Assembly (NCBI RefSeq): GCF_004770145.1
Contig: NZ_RQFW01000022.1
Span: forward strand, 62,001-126,000
DNA length: 64,000 bases
Origin: Leptospira bourretii
GTDB lineage: Bacteria; Spirochaetota; Leptospiria; Leptospirales; Leptospiraceae
Direction of reading: 5' to 3'
Below the pieces are notes generated by a model. That model did not search any database. It was not told where the DNA came from and saw only the letters and a list, made by a program, of their open reading frames with translations. The position numbers and the translations under genes are program-made. Each line of letters begins with the position of its first letter. Position 1 is the stretch's first letter. This document shows, one piece after another, positions 63,437 through 64,000 of the stretch.

Positions 63437-63804
63437 AGAGTGTTCTATCGATTTTCATAATGAGGCGGTAGAAAAGCAATCGATTAAGATGATAAATTTT
63501 TATGAAAAAAAACGAAAACATCTGCAATAAAAACCAACGGCGACTGTTGAAGGTTAAAACTTTTTGATTGCGAATCTGTCTTATGAAGAATGGATTATGT
63601 CGATTTTAAATCACAAACGAATGTTTGTTGACATAAATTTTACGTAAGAAACCAAGCTACGAAGTTTTTTTCTATCAAACGTTCTTTTTTCATATTAGAC
63701 TTATAGGGACGAATCACCCGATGAACTAAAAACCTTTGCTCGTTTTTGAAAACAAAGAAGAGAGAGAGAAAAACTAAGGATTAGTACCTAACTATTGTTA
63801 CAAA
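63437..63804. other. 368-bp AT-rich intergenic region
   Basis: It lies upstream of the histidine kinase and downstream of the queD-like gene. Only very short ORFs (about 20 codons) occur. AATCGATT recurs in part, and an AT-rich hairpin (CTTTG/CAAAG) lies near 63740, with no strong terminator or promoter. Confidence 0.35.
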
Positions 63805-64000
63805 TTAAGATAAGTCTGAGTTTTCATCTGGTTCGAAGAACGCAAGATTTTCAGGCCCCTCATGGATCACAATCCGGCGGATTCTGCCATCAGAAGATTT
63901 GACATCTGACTTAAGACCTGCATAAAACCAACGAGCTACATTCTCAGAAGTGGGATTGACCCCTTTAAAATCGGGATGGTCATTGATCAAGATATGATCA
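63805..64000 (-). CDS. QueD/6-pyruvoyl-tetrahydropterin synthase family protein, C-terminal part
   Basis: The frame enters from the right edge and ends at 63805, giving the last 64 residues. DHILINDHPDF, then NPTSENVARWFYAGL and IRRIVIHEGPENLAFFEP match the 3' half of QueD, where the Asp-His pair and the late Glu (HEG) are conserved. In queuosine and related pathways it makes 6-carboxytetrahydropterin. Whether it is QueD or a PTPS cannot be settled from this end. An apparent start at 63990 is an internal TTG. Confidence 0.75.
   Translation of the reverse strand, partial: DHILINDHPDFKGVNPTSENVARWFYAGLKSDVKSSDGRIRRIVIHEGPENLAFFEPDENSDLS

Noticed and set aside
63628..63633. TTGACA in the 63437-63804 gap as a promoter
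   Set aside because: No -10 hexamer at proper spacing and no rightward gene within reach; the flanking genes are both leftward.

Overview
The window looks like a chromosomal segment of a saprophytic-type Leptospira (spirochaete). The reasons are the AT-rich base composition, the many exported proteins and lipoproteins with relaxed lipoboxes, a DUF1574 protein (a family I associate with Leptospira), slr1658/slr1659-type partner-switching regulators, RND metal efflux, and dense gene packing. No rRNA, tRNA, CRISPR array, prophage or insertion sequence was seen. The species call is inference; no sequence comparison was possible.

Layout. 1-362: start of a leftward lipoprotein gene that runs off the left edge. 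363-4805: SbtA-type bicarbonate transporter, alginate-export-type porin, TetR regulator and a convergent PlsC-like acyltransferase. 4960-6782: a cobalamin riboswitch followed by two secreted proteins of unknown function, the most interesting locus here. 6981-10480: a partner-switching module (two slr1658-type ATPase-like proteins, one STAS-like protein, one membrane SpoIIE phosphatase). 10455-12554: TetR regulator with a periodic operator array, divergent from two membrane-protein genes, the second Aba4-like. 12551-21379: zinc-ribbon/ankyrin protein, Rossmann and zinc alcohol dehydrogenases, DUF4846, LOG, MFS, a frameshifted VOC-like gene and DUF2071. 21485-27319: cell-elongation operon (mreC, mreD, mrdA, rodA) led by an unknown membrane protein, without mreB. 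27328-37798: ribF, STAS, a DnaJ-like protein, manA, a leftward operon (GlpT-type MFS, SRPBCC, beta-propeller, pirin) and a cysteine synthase. 38007-44331: a 1958-residue modular surface lipoprotein and a lipoprotein cytochrome c. 44343-47065: acetoacetyl-CoA synthetase with an exported protein. 47157-55650: MBOAT acyltransferase, DUF1574 protein, small His/Cys membrane protein and a CzcCBA-type efflux system, all rightward and tightly spaced. 55599-58409: dienelactone hydrolase-like lipoprotein and an acyl-CoA dehydrogenase with a perfect palindromic operator. 58499-61602: fatty-acid desaturase, its ferredoxin-reductase-type partner and a divergent TetR regulator with two matching operators, resembling Pseudomonas desCB/desT. 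61625-64000: REC-PAS-PAS histidine kinase and the 3' end of a queD-like gene.

Themes. Lipid metabolism recurs (PlsC-like, acetoacetyl-CoA synthetase, acyl-CoA dehydrogenase, desaturase), with TetR-type control and visible operators. Envelope functions dominate the rest. Convergent genes often overlap at their 3' ends, by up to 52 bp. The best candidates for undescribed biology are the riboswitch-controlled lipoprotein pair, the TetR/Aba4-like locus with a probable leaderless transcript, and the acyltransferase-metal efflux gene train.
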